From assembly GCA_019637915.1 (NCBI GenBank), contig JAHBUV010000001.1, forward strand, positions 1,644,565 through 1,708,564: a stretch of 64,000 bases of DNA, written 5' to 3'. This stretch comes from Pseudobdellovibrionaceae bacterium (GTDB lineage Bacteria > Bdellovibrionota > Bdellovibrionia > Bdellovibrionales > Bdellovibrionaceae). The notes beneath the pieces are model-generated. The model was given only the letters and a program-made list of their open reading frames with translations, had not been told where the DNA came from and ran no database searches. Positions 37,229 through 49,061 of the stretch are shown here, piece after piece (the first letter of the stretch is position 1; each line of letters begins with the position of its first letter). The position numbers and the translations under genes were made by a program.

Positions 37229-39147
37229 CAGTAATACCCGAAAAGCATGAGTTCCCCGCTTTGCGCGCCGAACGCGTCCTTCGCGCTGGCGCGCAAGCCC
37301 CAGTCGCGGGCGAACTGCCATTGCACCGTGGCCGAGATCTCGCGGAAGTCTTTGTCCTCGCGCCGCCTTTCGCGGCGCCACCAGCCTTCCGCCCCCGTCA
37401 CGAAACGCGGCGAAATCCTCGCCCGCACGCCCAAGGCGGGGCCCGCGGTGACGCGGAAATGATCAAAGCGCCCTTGCAAATCGTTTTTCAATCCGCCTTT
37501 GAGGCCGCCGAACAAAGACAGGCTATCGGAGGCGTTCGCCAGGGTCCAACCGCCGCCCAGCTGCAGGTTCATCACCGTCGTCGCGGGTTTTTCATCCCAG
37601 GGTTCACGCTCCCCGGCCACCTTCATCGACCAGGAATAATCCGGCGTCAGCCTCCGCCAGGGCGAGCGCGAGATCACCTCGAAGAGGGTCAGTTGTTCCA
37701 ACTCCAGACGGCGGATTTTTTCAGTCCAGGAGAAATTCCCCTCGAACATGGTGATTTGCGCGGAATCCGGGAAGCCCGGCTTGGGGTCGTAAAAATCATG
37801 CAGGGCGAAGCGGTAACTGAAAAGAAGGGACTCACGGCCCTCGCGGACTTTCCGGCCGCCCAGGCCCCACCTTCGCGAACCGTGGCCTCTGTGAGGCTCC
37901 TCTTCCACGGGCAGAGGGATGTCCAGCGGCGTTGAAATCGTGGGATTGTCGCCGCGACGGGATAGAACGCGGTTCTTGAACTGCGTGATCTTTTCCTCCG
38001 GCAACTGGATTTCATAAGGAAAGCGGTAATCGATCAAATCGACGGCGGCATCCAGAACGGCGCTTTGCCTTTCGAGGGCGGCGATCTCGTTCAAAGGCGC
38101 GAGGTCCCGGTCGTTCACGATCTTCAACACCGCGTTTTGCTCCGTCGCGGAGAGTGCGTCGAAACGCGCGAAAAGCTGGGTGCGCAAACTGGGCCGGTAG
38201 GTGACCGTTTTCACCAGGCCCGGCGTTTCCACCACCGCGTGCACGGTGTCCGCGGGCAGCACGAATTTTTTCAACTTCGCGACGATCTCCAGATCCGGGG
38301 CGGCGGCTTCGAGCGCCGTGAGGATGTGGAAACTGCAGTTTTCCGTCATGTACCAGTAGTCGGCGTAGCTCGAACCCAGTTCCCACAGGTGGTCCACCAG
38401 CATGCTCACTTGCGCGGGCGTGAGGCTTAGTTCGTACTGCCACAGATCGCGGGACTCGTGGTTGTTGTACTCACGGACTTTGTAATAATAAGGCACGCTG
38501 GTGAAGGTGCCCTTGAAACCCCCGAAAAGACCCTTCACGCCGTAAACGAAGGCGTTGTCGGTGTCGGGATCGGCGGCGTAATTGAACCCGTAATCCAGGA
38601 GTTCGTAGCGCCGCCCATCGCTTTGCGCGGGAACCTTGTTGACGCGCAAAAAGGTGTGCCCGAAAGCGGAAGAGGGGTTGTTCAGGTAGAAACTGGAAAA
38701 AACCAGGGACACGGAGGGGCCGGAGACGGCCTGACGATAGCGCTGCAGCAAGCCGCACTCGCGCCCGGGCCAGGTGATTTGCGGAAAACGTTCCCGCAAA
38801 AAGCGCTGACGGGCCGGAAAGCGGCAAAGCGCGCTGTCCTCTTCCTTGGAGGCCATGGCCTGGGGATCGAAAAAGGCCGTCAGCGTGGCTTGAAGCTCCG
38901 CTTCCGGGCTGGTTTTCCCCCGCGGGCTGAGAAAGAACTTCTCCCCGTCGATATCGCTTTCGGCTCCGAACAAGGTCGGGCGGAAATGCATGAGCTTCAG
39001 CCAGGCCTTGCCGTCGGAGGTCTTGTCGCTCCGGACGAGGCCCCGCGCCTGCTCCAGGGAAGAGGCCCGGGCTCCTTCCAACGGAAGAATCAGGAATGAA
39101 AGAAAAAGCAGAAGGGGCCAAAGGCCCCTTCCCGTGGAACGGATCAT
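37228..39147 (-). CDS. DUF4105 protein with C-terminal beta-barrel-like region (Lnb-like)
   Basis: A 639-residue exported protein. The signal peptide covers about residues 1-29 (cleavage near ARAS). The DUF4105 domain spans ~90-330 and shows the conserved NNPSSAFGHTFLRV (H164) and MTENCSFHIL (C271) motifs, which would form a papain/NlpC-like Cys-His pair. DUF4105 defines Lnb, the lipoprotein N-acyltransferase described in Bacteroides; that function is transferred here only by family. Residues ~440-639 have alternating beta strands ending in Tyr (LMLFGYY), consistent with an outer-membrane barrel. It is coupled to the downstream alpha/beta-hydrolase lipoprotein. Confidence 0.85.
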   Translation of the reverse strand: MIRSTGRGLWPLLLFLSFLILPLEGARASSLEQARGLVRSDKTSDGKAWLKLMHFRPTLFGAESDIDGEKFFLSPRGKTSPEAELQATLTAFFDPQAMASKEEDSALCRFPARQRFLRERFPQITWPGRECGLLQRYRQAVSGPSVSLVFSSFYLNNPSSAFGHTFLRVNKVPAQSDGRRYELLDYGFNYAADPDTDNAFVYGVKGLFGGFKGTFTSVPYYYKVREYNNHESRDLWQYELSLTPAQVSMLVDHLWELGSSYADYWYMTENCSFHILTALEAAAPDLEIVAKLKKFVLPADTVHAVVETPGLVKTVTYRPSLRTQLFARFDALSATEQNAVLKIVNDRDLAPLNEIAALERQSAVLDAAVDLIDYRFPYEIQLPEEKITQFKNRVLSRRGDNPTISTPLDIPLPVEEEPHRGHGSRRWGLGGRKVREGRESLLFSYRFALHDFYDPKPGFPDSAQITMFEGNFSWTEKIRRLELEQLTLFEVISRSPWRRLTPDYSWSMKVAGEREPWDEKPATTVMNLQLGGGWTLANASDSLSLFGGLKGGLKNDLQGRFDHFRVTAGPALGVRARISPRFVTGAEGWWRRERRREDKDFREISATVQWQFARDWGLRASAKDAFGAQSGELMLFGYY

Positions 39148-39169
39148 CGATTCGCTCTCAAAAACCCGA

Positions 39170-39622
39170 TCAAGCGCCGCAGACGTTGTGGGTCGCGGAC
39201 TGGATGCGGTTGCGGATCTCGGTCGCTTCCATTTTGGATTCAACGAAGATCGTGTTGTAGTTGGCTTTCACGGTCTTGCCGAACACGACGGTTTCGCAAC
39301 CCATCAGCTGGGAGAGACCGGCGAGGGTCTCGCCTTCACCGCGGGCGGCTTCTTTCGCCAGGGCGATTTTGTTCAGCTCGATGTAAGCGGGAACCTGCTC
39401 GGCGGATTTGAAGATGCCGCCTTCGGTGCAGTTCGAGGTTCCGGTGGTGATCCCGAAAGTCTGGCTGCCCGAGGTGCCGTTGGTGGTGGAGGCGAGAACT
39501 TGCTTCAAGCCTTTTTCCGAACCCATCACCATCGCGCCCAAACCGCAACCGGAGTCACCGTAAGCGGCGGCCATGGCGGAACCAGCGAACAACGTCACAA
39601 GAGAGAAAAGAATGGATTTCAT
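39170..39622 (-). CDS. DUF3015 exported protein (copy 1)
   Basis: A 150-residue exported protein of the DUF3015 type. The signal peptide ends at about residue 19 (GSAMA|A). The mature part contains the family pattern AYGDSGCGLGAMVMGSEKGLKQVLASTTNGTSGSQTFGIT, with cysteines that may pair. It is a paralogue of the gene 19 bp upstream (39642-40115); the two share the GCGLG, SEKG-KQVLA-TTNG and QTFGI blocks. DUF3015 genes occur in predatory Bdellovibrio-like genomes and some gammaproteobacteria. Their function is unknown. Confidence 0.85.
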   Translation of the reverse strand: MKSILFSLVTLFAGSAMAAAYGDSGCGLGAMVMGSEKGLKQVLASTTNGTSGSQTFGITTGTSNCTEGGIFKSAEQVPAYIELNKIALAKEAARGEGETLAGLSQLMGCETVVFGKTVKANYNTIFVESKMEATEIRNRIQSATHNVCGA

Positions 39623-39641
39623 ATGTCAACCTTCCTTGATT

Positions 39642-40115
39642 TTAGATGTTGCAGCTACCGGCCGCGAGAGCCGTGATTTGTTCCGACGAAGCGCCACCGT
39701 GGGGGAAGCTTTTGCGGTAGTTGTTTTTCAGATTGCTGCCGAACTGCTCGCTGTCGCACTCGAGCATCCGGCCGAGGGTGGCCAGGGTCTCGCCTTGACC
39801 GCGGGCGATGTCGGTTTCCAGCGCGACTTTGTTGGTTTCAACGAAGTCGTTGGTTTTGGCGAAAATTCCGGCGCTGTCGCAGTTCAAGGAGCCCGTCGAG
39901 ATCCCGAACGTCTGGTTCCCGGAGATGCCGTTGGTGGTGGCGGCGAGGACTTGCTTCGCGCCTTTTTCGCTGCCGAACACCACGGAGCCCAAACCGCAAC
40001 CGGCGTCGCCGTAGCCTTGGCCGCTGAGGTCTTGGATCAGAGGTCTTTTTCCTTGAGCATGGGCCACGCCGAAGGCGAGGACCAAAGCCGCGCTGACAAA
40101 CAATTGCTTTTTCAT
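39642..40115 (-). CDS. DUF3015 exported protein (copy 2)
   Basis: A 157-residue DUF3015 paralogue. The signal peptide covers about residues 1-21 (cleavage after AHA). The mature part has YGDAGCGLGSVVFGSEKGAKQVLA, then TTNGISGNQTFGISTGSLNCD. The ATG at 40115 has AAAGG upstream. It is the first of two same-strand copies and ends 19 bp before the next begins, so they are probably in one transcript. The pair looks like a local tandem duplication with moderate divergence. The gap 40116-40279 upstream holds no gene that I can support. Confidence 0.85.
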   Translation of the reverse strand: MKKQLFVSAALVLAFGVAHAQGKRPLIQDLSGQGYGDAGCGLGSVVFGSEKGAKQVLAATTNGISGNQTFGISTGSLNCDSAGIFAKTNDFVETNKVALETDIARGQGETLATLGRMLECDSEQFGSNLKNNYRKSFPHGGASSEQITALAAGSCNI

Positions 40116-40279
40116 TGTTGAACCTTTCCCGACCGCGCATCAATGCGAGTCATTGTTGAATTCACAGTGTGAGGGGGAAAAGCGGGAAGACGCCAGTCTT
40201 GACCAATGGCATCAAAATTTGTTTTTAAAACTCTTCCAGAGAACTTCAAAAGAAACAATAAAATCAGTTGCGAGTCCCT

Positions 40280-40836
40280 TTAGACCGGCAGGACTTCGAT
40301 CGCCGGATCGAACTCATCGCGCAGGATGCCTTCGATGGCCATCAGGGTGCCGCTGGTGGCGCTCGGGCAGGTGCCGCAAGCGCCTTCGTAAAAGACATAC
40401 AGCTTATTGTCCTCGTACTTGAGAATGGTCAAATCCCCGCCGTCGCCTTGCAGGCCGGGACGCACGGTGCGATCCAGGATTTCCTCGATCTGACGGACTT
40501 CGGGAGAGAGGTTTTCCCGGGCCATCTTCTTTTCGTCGGTTTTGGTCTGTTGCGGATTGTGAACCGGCAGGCGCGTCTGGATCACGGAGCAGACGGCTTT
40601 TTGCACTTCCTCGACGTCGGCGTCGAAATTGTGCGTGATGGTGATGACGTTCTGGAAGAAGTGCACCTGACGGACGCCGTTCACTTCGAACAAGGACCGC
40701 GCCAGGGGGTTGTGGGCGGCCTCGCTTGAATTGGCGTAAGTGGCCTTGCCATCCGCCAGGACGGGACGATCAAGGACGAACTTCCAGGCGTTCGGATTCG
40801 GGGTGGGCTGAATGCGGATGAGCACTTCGGAGGTCG

Positions 40837-40840
<4 letters not shown>
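40280..40840 (-). CDS. nfuA: Fe-S cluster carrier NfuA-like protein
   Basis: A 186-residue iron-sulfur carrier. Residues ~5-80 are the Nfu N-terminal domain (IRIQPTPNPNAWKFVLD, then LARSLFEVNGVRQVHFFQ) and residues ~105-180 the NifU-like C-terminal domain with the cluster-binding C-x-x-C in GACGTCPSATSGTLM. The ATG at 40840 overlaps the sufS stop by 4 bp (ATGA), so it is part of the SUF operon. A longer in-frame reading upstream is out of register with the operon and was not used. It would deliver clusters to targets after SufBCD assembly. Confidence 0.94.
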
Positions 40841-42056
<1,216 letters not shown>

Positions 42057-42060
<4 letters not shown>

Positions 42061-43313
42061 AGGCCCTCCGTTTTGAAGCGCTCGAAGTTGCGGCGCAAGC
42101 GCGCCTCCAACCAACGGCGCAGGAACTCGTGATCCAAGCGCTCGATGACGTCCGCGAGGAAGGCGTAAGCCAGAAGCGGCACGGCCTGACGGCGCGACAG
42201 GCCCCGGCTCTGCAGGTAGAAAATCTCCTCCGCCGACAGGTGCCCCACGGTCGAACCGTGGGCGGCTTTCACGTCATCCGCCTCGATCATCAGTTGCGGC
42301 TGGCTGTCGGCTTCGGCTTTGGAGCTCAGGAGCAGGTTGTTGTTGAGCTGCTCGGAATTCACCTTCTGGGCGTTCGGGCGGATGTAGATGCGGCCGTTGA
42401 AGACGGCGCGCGCCTCCCCGTCCAGCAGGCCTTTGTAGATCTGCGTGGTCGTGCATTCGCCCACCTGATGGTCGATGTCCGTCGTGTTGTCGATGTGCTG
42501 TTGGGCATCGCCGGCGTACAAACCGAAGGAGCGCGTCGTGACGTTTTTTTCCTTCAAGGTGATCTGCAGATGATGGCGCGACAAGCGCGCCCCCGTGGAA
42601 TAAACGAGGCTCGTGAAATCGCTGTCTTTCGCGGGGGCCACCACCGTGCGGCCGATATGCAGGGCCCGCGGCGACTCCTCTTCCAGGCGCGCGTGCACCA
42701 GCTTCGCCGACGGGTCCAGACGAATGGACGTCTGGGCGTTGGTGAAACTCTTTCCCGCGCCGAAACTCGCGTAGGATTCCACCACGACGGCGGAGGCGCG
42801 GCTTCCCACCTCGATGCTCACCCGCGGGTGCACCATGAGGGACTCCGTCGCCGCGCCGTTCGTGACGTAGTGGACGCGCAAAGGTTTTTCCAGGGAGGAT
42901 CCGGCCTGGATTTTCAAGGACAGCGTTTGCGTGAGATAAGCGACGTTCAAGGCCTCGAAGGCGTCGATGAACTCGCCGTCCGCCGCCGTCGGATCCACCG
43001 ACCACCTCACCGTGCCGGGCAGGTCCTCCAGGCAGGAGAGCGTGTGATCAAGAACCCCGTTCACGAAAACGATGTTCCAGAATTCGCCGTTCAGGTCCTG
43101 CGCGATGGCCTTCATCGTGTCGTGGGACGGACGGCCTTCGGGAGGCAGCGAGAAAGCGGTTTCCCCCAGGAGCCTCACGCTGGTGTATTTCCAGTTCGGA
43201 TCCTTGCGCGTCGGCAAACCGCGGGCGCGCACGAACTCCGCCCCGCGGTTCCGCCAATTCTGCAGCTCCGGGGCGAGGGGTTTCAGTTGTTGCGAAGCGC
43301 TCAGCAGGTCCAT
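42057..43313 (-). CDS. sufD: SUF scaffold protein SufD
   Basis: A ~418-residue SufD, partner of SufB in the SufBC2D scaffold. Recognised by DPNWKYTSVRLLGETAF near the start, the beta-helix core and the C-terminal AAHGSTVGHLSAEEIFYLQSRGL followed by LLAYAFLADVIERL. Two adjacent ATGs lie at 43316 and 43313; the second is chosen because the GAGGGG site is too close to the first. It ends with a 4-bp overlap with sufS and starts 7 bp after the sufC stop. Confidence 0.95.
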
Positions 43314-43320
43314 CATCCCC

Positions 43321-45513
<2,193 letters not shown>

Positions 45514-45521
<8 letters not shown>

Positions 45522-45966
45522 GCAGGGCCTCCCGACGGGGGGAGGCCTTGACCCCCGGGGCGTCGAGCACGAGATCGCGCAGGGAAACGCCGCGATAGAA
45601 GTCATGCAAACGATGGTTCAGGCGCGACAGCGGGCTCGCGATGTTGCAGGTCGAATGGATTTCGCAGACGTCGCTGGCGCGGTGAATGCACTTCACGATG
45701 GCTTGCGGGCCTTCGATCATTTCCAGCAGCTCGAGGAGATTGATTTTGCCGAGGTCCTTCAGGATCTGGTAACCGCCCGACGCCCCTTGTTCGGAGCGCA
45801 GCAGACCTTTGCTGGCCATGATCTGCATCACGCGCGCGGTGGCATCGAAGGGGGTGCGCAAGGTGTCGCAGACCTCCTTGGCGGTGGTGAGTTCACCGGG
45901 CGTTTTTTGACTCATATACTTCAGAGCCATCAGCGCGTACTCAAGCTTCCGATTGATGCGATTCAT
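45514..45966 (-). CDS. Rrf2/IscR-type iron-sulfur regulator of the suf operon
   Basis: A 150-residue Rrf2-family DNA-binding protein. The winged-helix N-terminus is clear ([53 protein letters not shown]). Three cysteines in [15 protein letters not shown] (about residues 91-105) probably bind a Fe-S cluster; their spacing is C-X7-C-X5-C, unlike the C-X5-C-X5-C of E. coli IscR. The start ATG at 45966 is supported by GAGG upstream. It is the first gene of the SUF operon (overlapping sufB by 8 bp) and is expected to sense cluster status and repress its own promoter. The symbol iscR or sufR cannot be chosen from sequence. Confidence 0.93.
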
Positions 45967-45991
45967 GGGAACCTCGTAGAATTGCGACTGA

Positions 45992-46054
45992 AAACTAAAT
46001 GAAATAGCGCCCTCTGGCAAGGCGAATTACGTTAAAAAAAGGCGTATTTCATTT
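45992..46054 (-). promoter_or_regulatory. suf promoter with candidate Rrf2 operator
   Basis: On the minus strand TTGCCA (46015-46020, 5 of 6 to -35 consensus) is followed after 17 bp by TAGTTT (45992-45997, 3 of 6). A perfect 10-bp inverted repeat, AAATGAAATA (45997-46006) and TATTTCATTT (46045-46054), brackets the -35. A related GGCG-AATTACGTT copy lies at 46021-46033. The left arm sits inside the spacer, where a bound regulator would block transcription. The operator role is inferred. Confidence 0.6.
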
Positions 46055-46129
46055 TTTGACAGATTTGACCCAGGGAGTTCTAAAAATAGATGCTGATTTC
46101 ATAGACTTAAGTTGCTATGGAAAGAAGTC

Positions 46130-46981
46130 ATGCGAGTCCTTCTCATCAGCTTTTTGACGGTGTTTTTTCTGGCTTTTGCGCTCTTGGGCATCCGGTTTTG
46201 GGGCCTTTCCATGCCCTATCAGAAATTTGATCATGAATTCCTGAAAACCCCGCCCCTGTCGGCGGTGCGGGTGTTGACGGCGGACGAGGCGCGGCCCCTC
46301 ATTCAGCGGCAACCGAACATCATTTTGTGGTTGGACATCCATCAAAGCCGCGACCGCCAACTGGTGGTGATCCCGACGGGGCAGCTTGAAAAAGCCCTGA
46401 CGCCGCAAACTCTGGGCGACAAGTGGCGCGGGGGCGCGATCCTGCATCGCTATGACTTGAGCGAAGTGCGGCCCCTCATTCCGCAAGCGCCTTTGCTGCA
46501 GGACATGCTGAAAGCCTTCCCGGATCAGCGCGTGATTTTGAACGTCGCCGCCAACGTGGAGGGCGTCGATCTCCTGCTCACCGAAGCGGTGAAGGATTTT
46601 TCGCCGCAAAAACGCCTGCTCATCCAGAGCGACACCGATGTGATCCTGCGCAGCCTCAAGGACCTGCATCCGATGTGGCTCTACGGCACCAGCTGGGCGG
46701 ACATCACGAAGCTCCTGTCCTTCGACTCCATCGGCCTCGGGCCGGCCATCGAATTCAAAGGCGATGTTTTCATCGTTCCTCCGCGCATCAACGGACGGCC
46801 CGCTTACACCGACAGCATCGTCACGGAAATGCACCGCCGTCTGAAGAGCGTTTTCATCGGGCCTTTGCAGAACGCCGATGACTTCGCCAAAGCCCGCGAA
46901 GCGAAGGCGGACGGATTGATCTTCGCGACGCCCGAGTTGTGGCGGGAAATCGAAGGCGTCCCCGCGTCTCCCGCGCGCTGA
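46130..46981 (+). CDS. Membrane-anchored degenerate glycerophosphodiesterase-like protein
   Basis: A 283-residue protein with one N-terminal membrane segment (about residues 4-25). The rest resembles a GDPD TIM barrel by overall pattern: NIILWLDIHQSRDRQLVVIPTGQLEKAL, later FPDQRVILNVAANVEGVDLLL and ADGLIFATPELW. The catalytic HRG, the metal-binding E-x-D and the H-D pair of true enzymes are missing, so it is probably inactive or has another role. The ATG at 46130 has GGAAAGAAG upstream; a TTG at 46112 is less likely. It is divergent from the suf operon and ends 144 bp before tolQ. The match is by eye and unconfirmed. Confidence 0.6.
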   Translation: MRVLLISFLTVFFLAFALLGIRFWGLSMPYQKFDHEFLKTPPLSAVRVLTADEARPLIQRQPNIILWLDIHQSRDRQLVVIPTGQLEKALTPQTLGDKWRGGAILHRYDLSEVRPLIPQAPLLQDMLKAFPDQRVILNVAANVEGVDLLLTEAVKDFSPQKRLLIQSDTDVILRSLKDLHPMWLYGTSWADITKLLSFDSIGLGPAIEFKGDVFIVPPRINGRPAYTDSIVTEMHRRLKSVFIGPLQNADDFAKAREAKADGLIFATPELWREIEGVPASPAR

Positions 46982-47062
46982 AACCACGCGGGATCTCACC
47001 TCGACCTTCGTCGATATCCGGGCGCTCTCCCAAGTGCCGCCATGCGCTGCCCGTGACGGCGG

Positions 47063-47085
47063 AAAAGCCGAAAGTCGGGGCTTTT
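47063..47085 (+). terminator. Possible terminator before the tol operon
   Basis: A 7-bp stem (AAAAGCC 47063-47069 with GGCTTTT 47079-47085) and a 9-nt loop end in four T. It could stop transcription of the GDPD-like gene. Downstream, TTGCAT at about 47092 and TATCCT at about 47114 (16-bp spacer) form a weak tolQ promoter candidate. Confidence 0.45.
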
Positions 47086-47125
47086 CACTTTGCATCGACC
47101 CCCCGCCTGCGTATCCTATCCACCT

Positions 47126-47833
47126 ATGAATCAAGTCAGCGTGAACACCAATGCTTTCGATGCCATTTTGCAAGCTGGACCCATCGTCCAGTTGACCCTG
47201 CTCATCCTGGTGGGACTGTCCATCCTGTGTTGGGCCATCGGCTGGACCAAGTGGCGCCAGCTGAAGAACATCCAGGAAGCCAACGAGGTGTTCAGCGCCC
47301 GTTTCTGGAAATCGAATTCCCTCGATTCCCTGTACGAGGAGGTCGACACCTTCCGCGACAGCTCCCTCGCCCGCGTTTTCAAAGCCGTGTACGTCGAGAT
47401 GAAAAAGCTGGCCGAAAGTCCGCACCTCAACAAGTCCGGCGACGACAGCGACAAACCGCAACTGGCCGGCATCGACAACCTCGAGCGCGTTTTGCGCAAA
47501 TCGACCGAGATCGAGATCGCCGCCATGGAAAAGCGCCTGCCCATCCTGGCCACCACGGGCAGCACCGGCCCCTTCATCGGTCTGTTCGGGACCGTGTGGG
47601 GGATCATGAGTTCCTTCCATAAGATCGGGCAGACCGGCTCGGCGAGCCTCGCGGTCGTCGCCCCCGGCATCTCGGAAGCCCTCGTCGCCACGGCCATCGG
47701 GCTGGCCGCCGCCATCCCCGCCGTCGTGTTGTACAACAACTTCGTCTCGCGCATCCGTCACGAGGAAATCGACCTGAACAATTTCAGCGCCGATTTCCTG
47801 AACATCGTGAAGCGCAACTTCTTCAAGCAGTAG
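47126..47833 (+). CDS. tolQ: Tol-Pal system inner-membrane protein TolQ
   Basis: A 235-residue TolQ/ExbB-type proton-channel protein with three membrane segments (about residues 18-38, 130-155 and 172-195). Motifs: IVQLTLLILVGLSILCWAI, the ERVLRKSTEIEIAAMEKRLP helix, and ATTGSTGPFIGLFGTVWGIMSSF. It powers TolA and outer-membrane constriction. The ATG at 47126 is chosen; upstream in-frame codons are not conserved. First of tolQ-tolR-tolA-tolB, 13 bp before tolR. Confidence 0.94.
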   Translation: MNQVSVNTNAFDAILQAGPIVQLTLLILVGLSILCWAIGWTKWRQLKNIQEANEVFSARFWKSNSLDSLYEEVDTFRDSSLARVFKAVYVEMKKLAESPHLNKSGDDSDKPQLAGIDNLERVLRKSTEIEIAAMEKRLPILATTGSTGPFIGLFGTVWGIMSSFHKIGQTGSASLAVVAPGISEALVATAIGLAAAIPAVVLYNNFVSRIRHEEIDLNNFSADFLNIVKRNFFKQ

Positions 47834-47846
47834 TGGGGAGCGGGCG

Positions 47847-48266
47847 ATGGGCATGAGCGGCGGCGGAAAATCCGGTTCGCGGGCGACGATGAGCGAGATC
47901 AACGTCACGCCCCTGGTGGACGTGATGCTCGTGCTCCTGATCATGTTCATGGTGACCGCGCCCCTCATGCAGCAGGGCATCGAGGTGGACCTGCCGAAGA
48001 CCTCGTCCACCGGCGTGGAAGTGAACGAAGAGCCCTTCATCATCGTCATCCACGGCGACCGCCGCATCACCGCCGCGAAAAATCCCATCAAAGTGGATGA
48101 CCTGCGCATCAAGCTGAAGGCCATTTTCAAAAACCGCAAGAGCAAGCAAGTGTACATCCAAGCGGATCGCAAGGTGGATTACGGGCTGGTCGCCGAGGTG
48201 ATGGCTGAGATCCGTTCCGCCGGCATCCTGAACATCGGGTTGATCACCCTGCCGAAGGAACCGTGA
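47847..48266 (+). CDS. tolR: Tol-Pal system protein TolR
   Basis: A 139-residue TolR/ExbD protein. One membrane segment follows the conserved MSEINVTPLVDVMLVLLIMFMV, which holds the proton-carrying Asp (D26). The periplasmic part has VYIQADRKVDYGLVAEVMAEIRSAG. A Gly/Ser-rich N-terminal leader (MGMSGGGKSGSRA) is noted. It overlaps the TonB/TolA-like gene by 4 bp (GTGA). Confidence 0.94.
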   Translation: MGMSGGGKSGSRATMSEINVTPLVDVMLVLLIMFMVTAPLMQQGIEVDLPKTSSTGVEVNEEPFIIVIHGDRRITAAKNPIKVDDLRIKLKAIFKNRKSKQVYIQADRKVDYGLVAEVMAEIRSAGILNIGLITLPKEP

Positions 48267-49054
48267 ACGCTGAAGAACGGCTGCGCGCGCCAGATGAATT
48301 CAAACTCGGGCTGATCGTCAGCCTCTGCGCCCACATCGCCATCGTGGTGCTTTTCATCGTGCGCGCCATCGTTTTCACCGGCGACGCTTTCGAAAGCCTG
48401 CCCGCCATCCGCGTCGACATCGTGGGCCTGCCGGAAAAAGACCAGCCCCGGGAAATGCCGCCGCCGGCGAAACCCGAGGAGCCCGCGGGCAAACCCGCGC
48501 CCGCGCCGGAACCCGCCAAACCCAAGGCCGAACCCCTGCCCGCGAAAACGACGCCGGACGCGATCAAGCTCGACAAATCGAAGAACAAACAGCAGGAGGC
48601 CCTCGAGCGCCTCAAGAAAATGCAGGCCCTCGACCAGATCCGCGAGGACGTGAAAAAGGCCGAGGAACGCCAGCGCCTGGAGGCCGCCCGCGCCAAGGCC
48701 GGCGCCATGAAGATCAAGGGCAATCAACTGGCCCCGGGCACGGAACTCACCGGCATCGACAAGCTCCAGCACGAGGATTACCGCAACGCCGTCGACCGCC
48801 ACATCAAACCCTACTGGCAACTGCCGGAGTGGCTGGCGAGCAAGTCCTACACCGCCCTCGTCCTCGTGAAACTCGACCAACAAGGAAGATTGATTTCAAA
48901 ACAGCTGATGAAAACCAGCGGCAACCCCGATTTCGACGCGAGCGTCCTCGACACCGTCGATCGGGCCGTCCCCTTCCCGGCCCCGCCGGAAAAGTTCGTC
49001 GCCAAGGCGGCGGTGGAAGGCGTGTTGCTGGAATTCGGCGGCGTCAACCAGTGA
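48263..49054 (+). CDS. tolA: TolA-like protein with TonB-type C-terminal domain
   Basis: A 263-residue energy-transducing protein. A membrane anchor lies at about 16-38 ([24 protein letters not shown]). A Pro/Lys/Ala-rich linker (50-95) and a charged coiled coil (100-150, [29 protein letters not shown]) span the periplasm. The C-terminal domain (165-263) has the TonB/TolA fold ([18 protein letters not shown], then [32 protein letters not shown]). Start GTG at 48263. Position between tolR and tolB makes TolA the best reading. Confidence 0.9.
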   Translation: MNAEERLRAPDEFKLGLIVSLCAHIAIVVLFIVRAIVFTGDAFESLPAIRVDIVGLPEKDQPREMPPPAKPEEPAGKPAPAPEPAKPKAEPLPAKTTPDAIKLDKSKNKQQEALERLKKMQALDQIREDVKKAEERQRLEAARAKAGAMKIKGNQLAPGTELTGIDKLQHEDYRNAVDRHIKPYWQLPEWLASKSYTALVLVKLDQQGRLISKQLMKTSGNPDFDASVLDTVDRAVPFPAPPEKFVAKAAVEGVLLEFGGVNQ

Positions 49055-49061
49055 GGTGATC

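Noticed and set aside
46115-48172. 685-codon open frame on the minus strand over the GDPD-like and tolQ genes
   Set aside because: Antisense to TolQ and the anchor protein; no motif.
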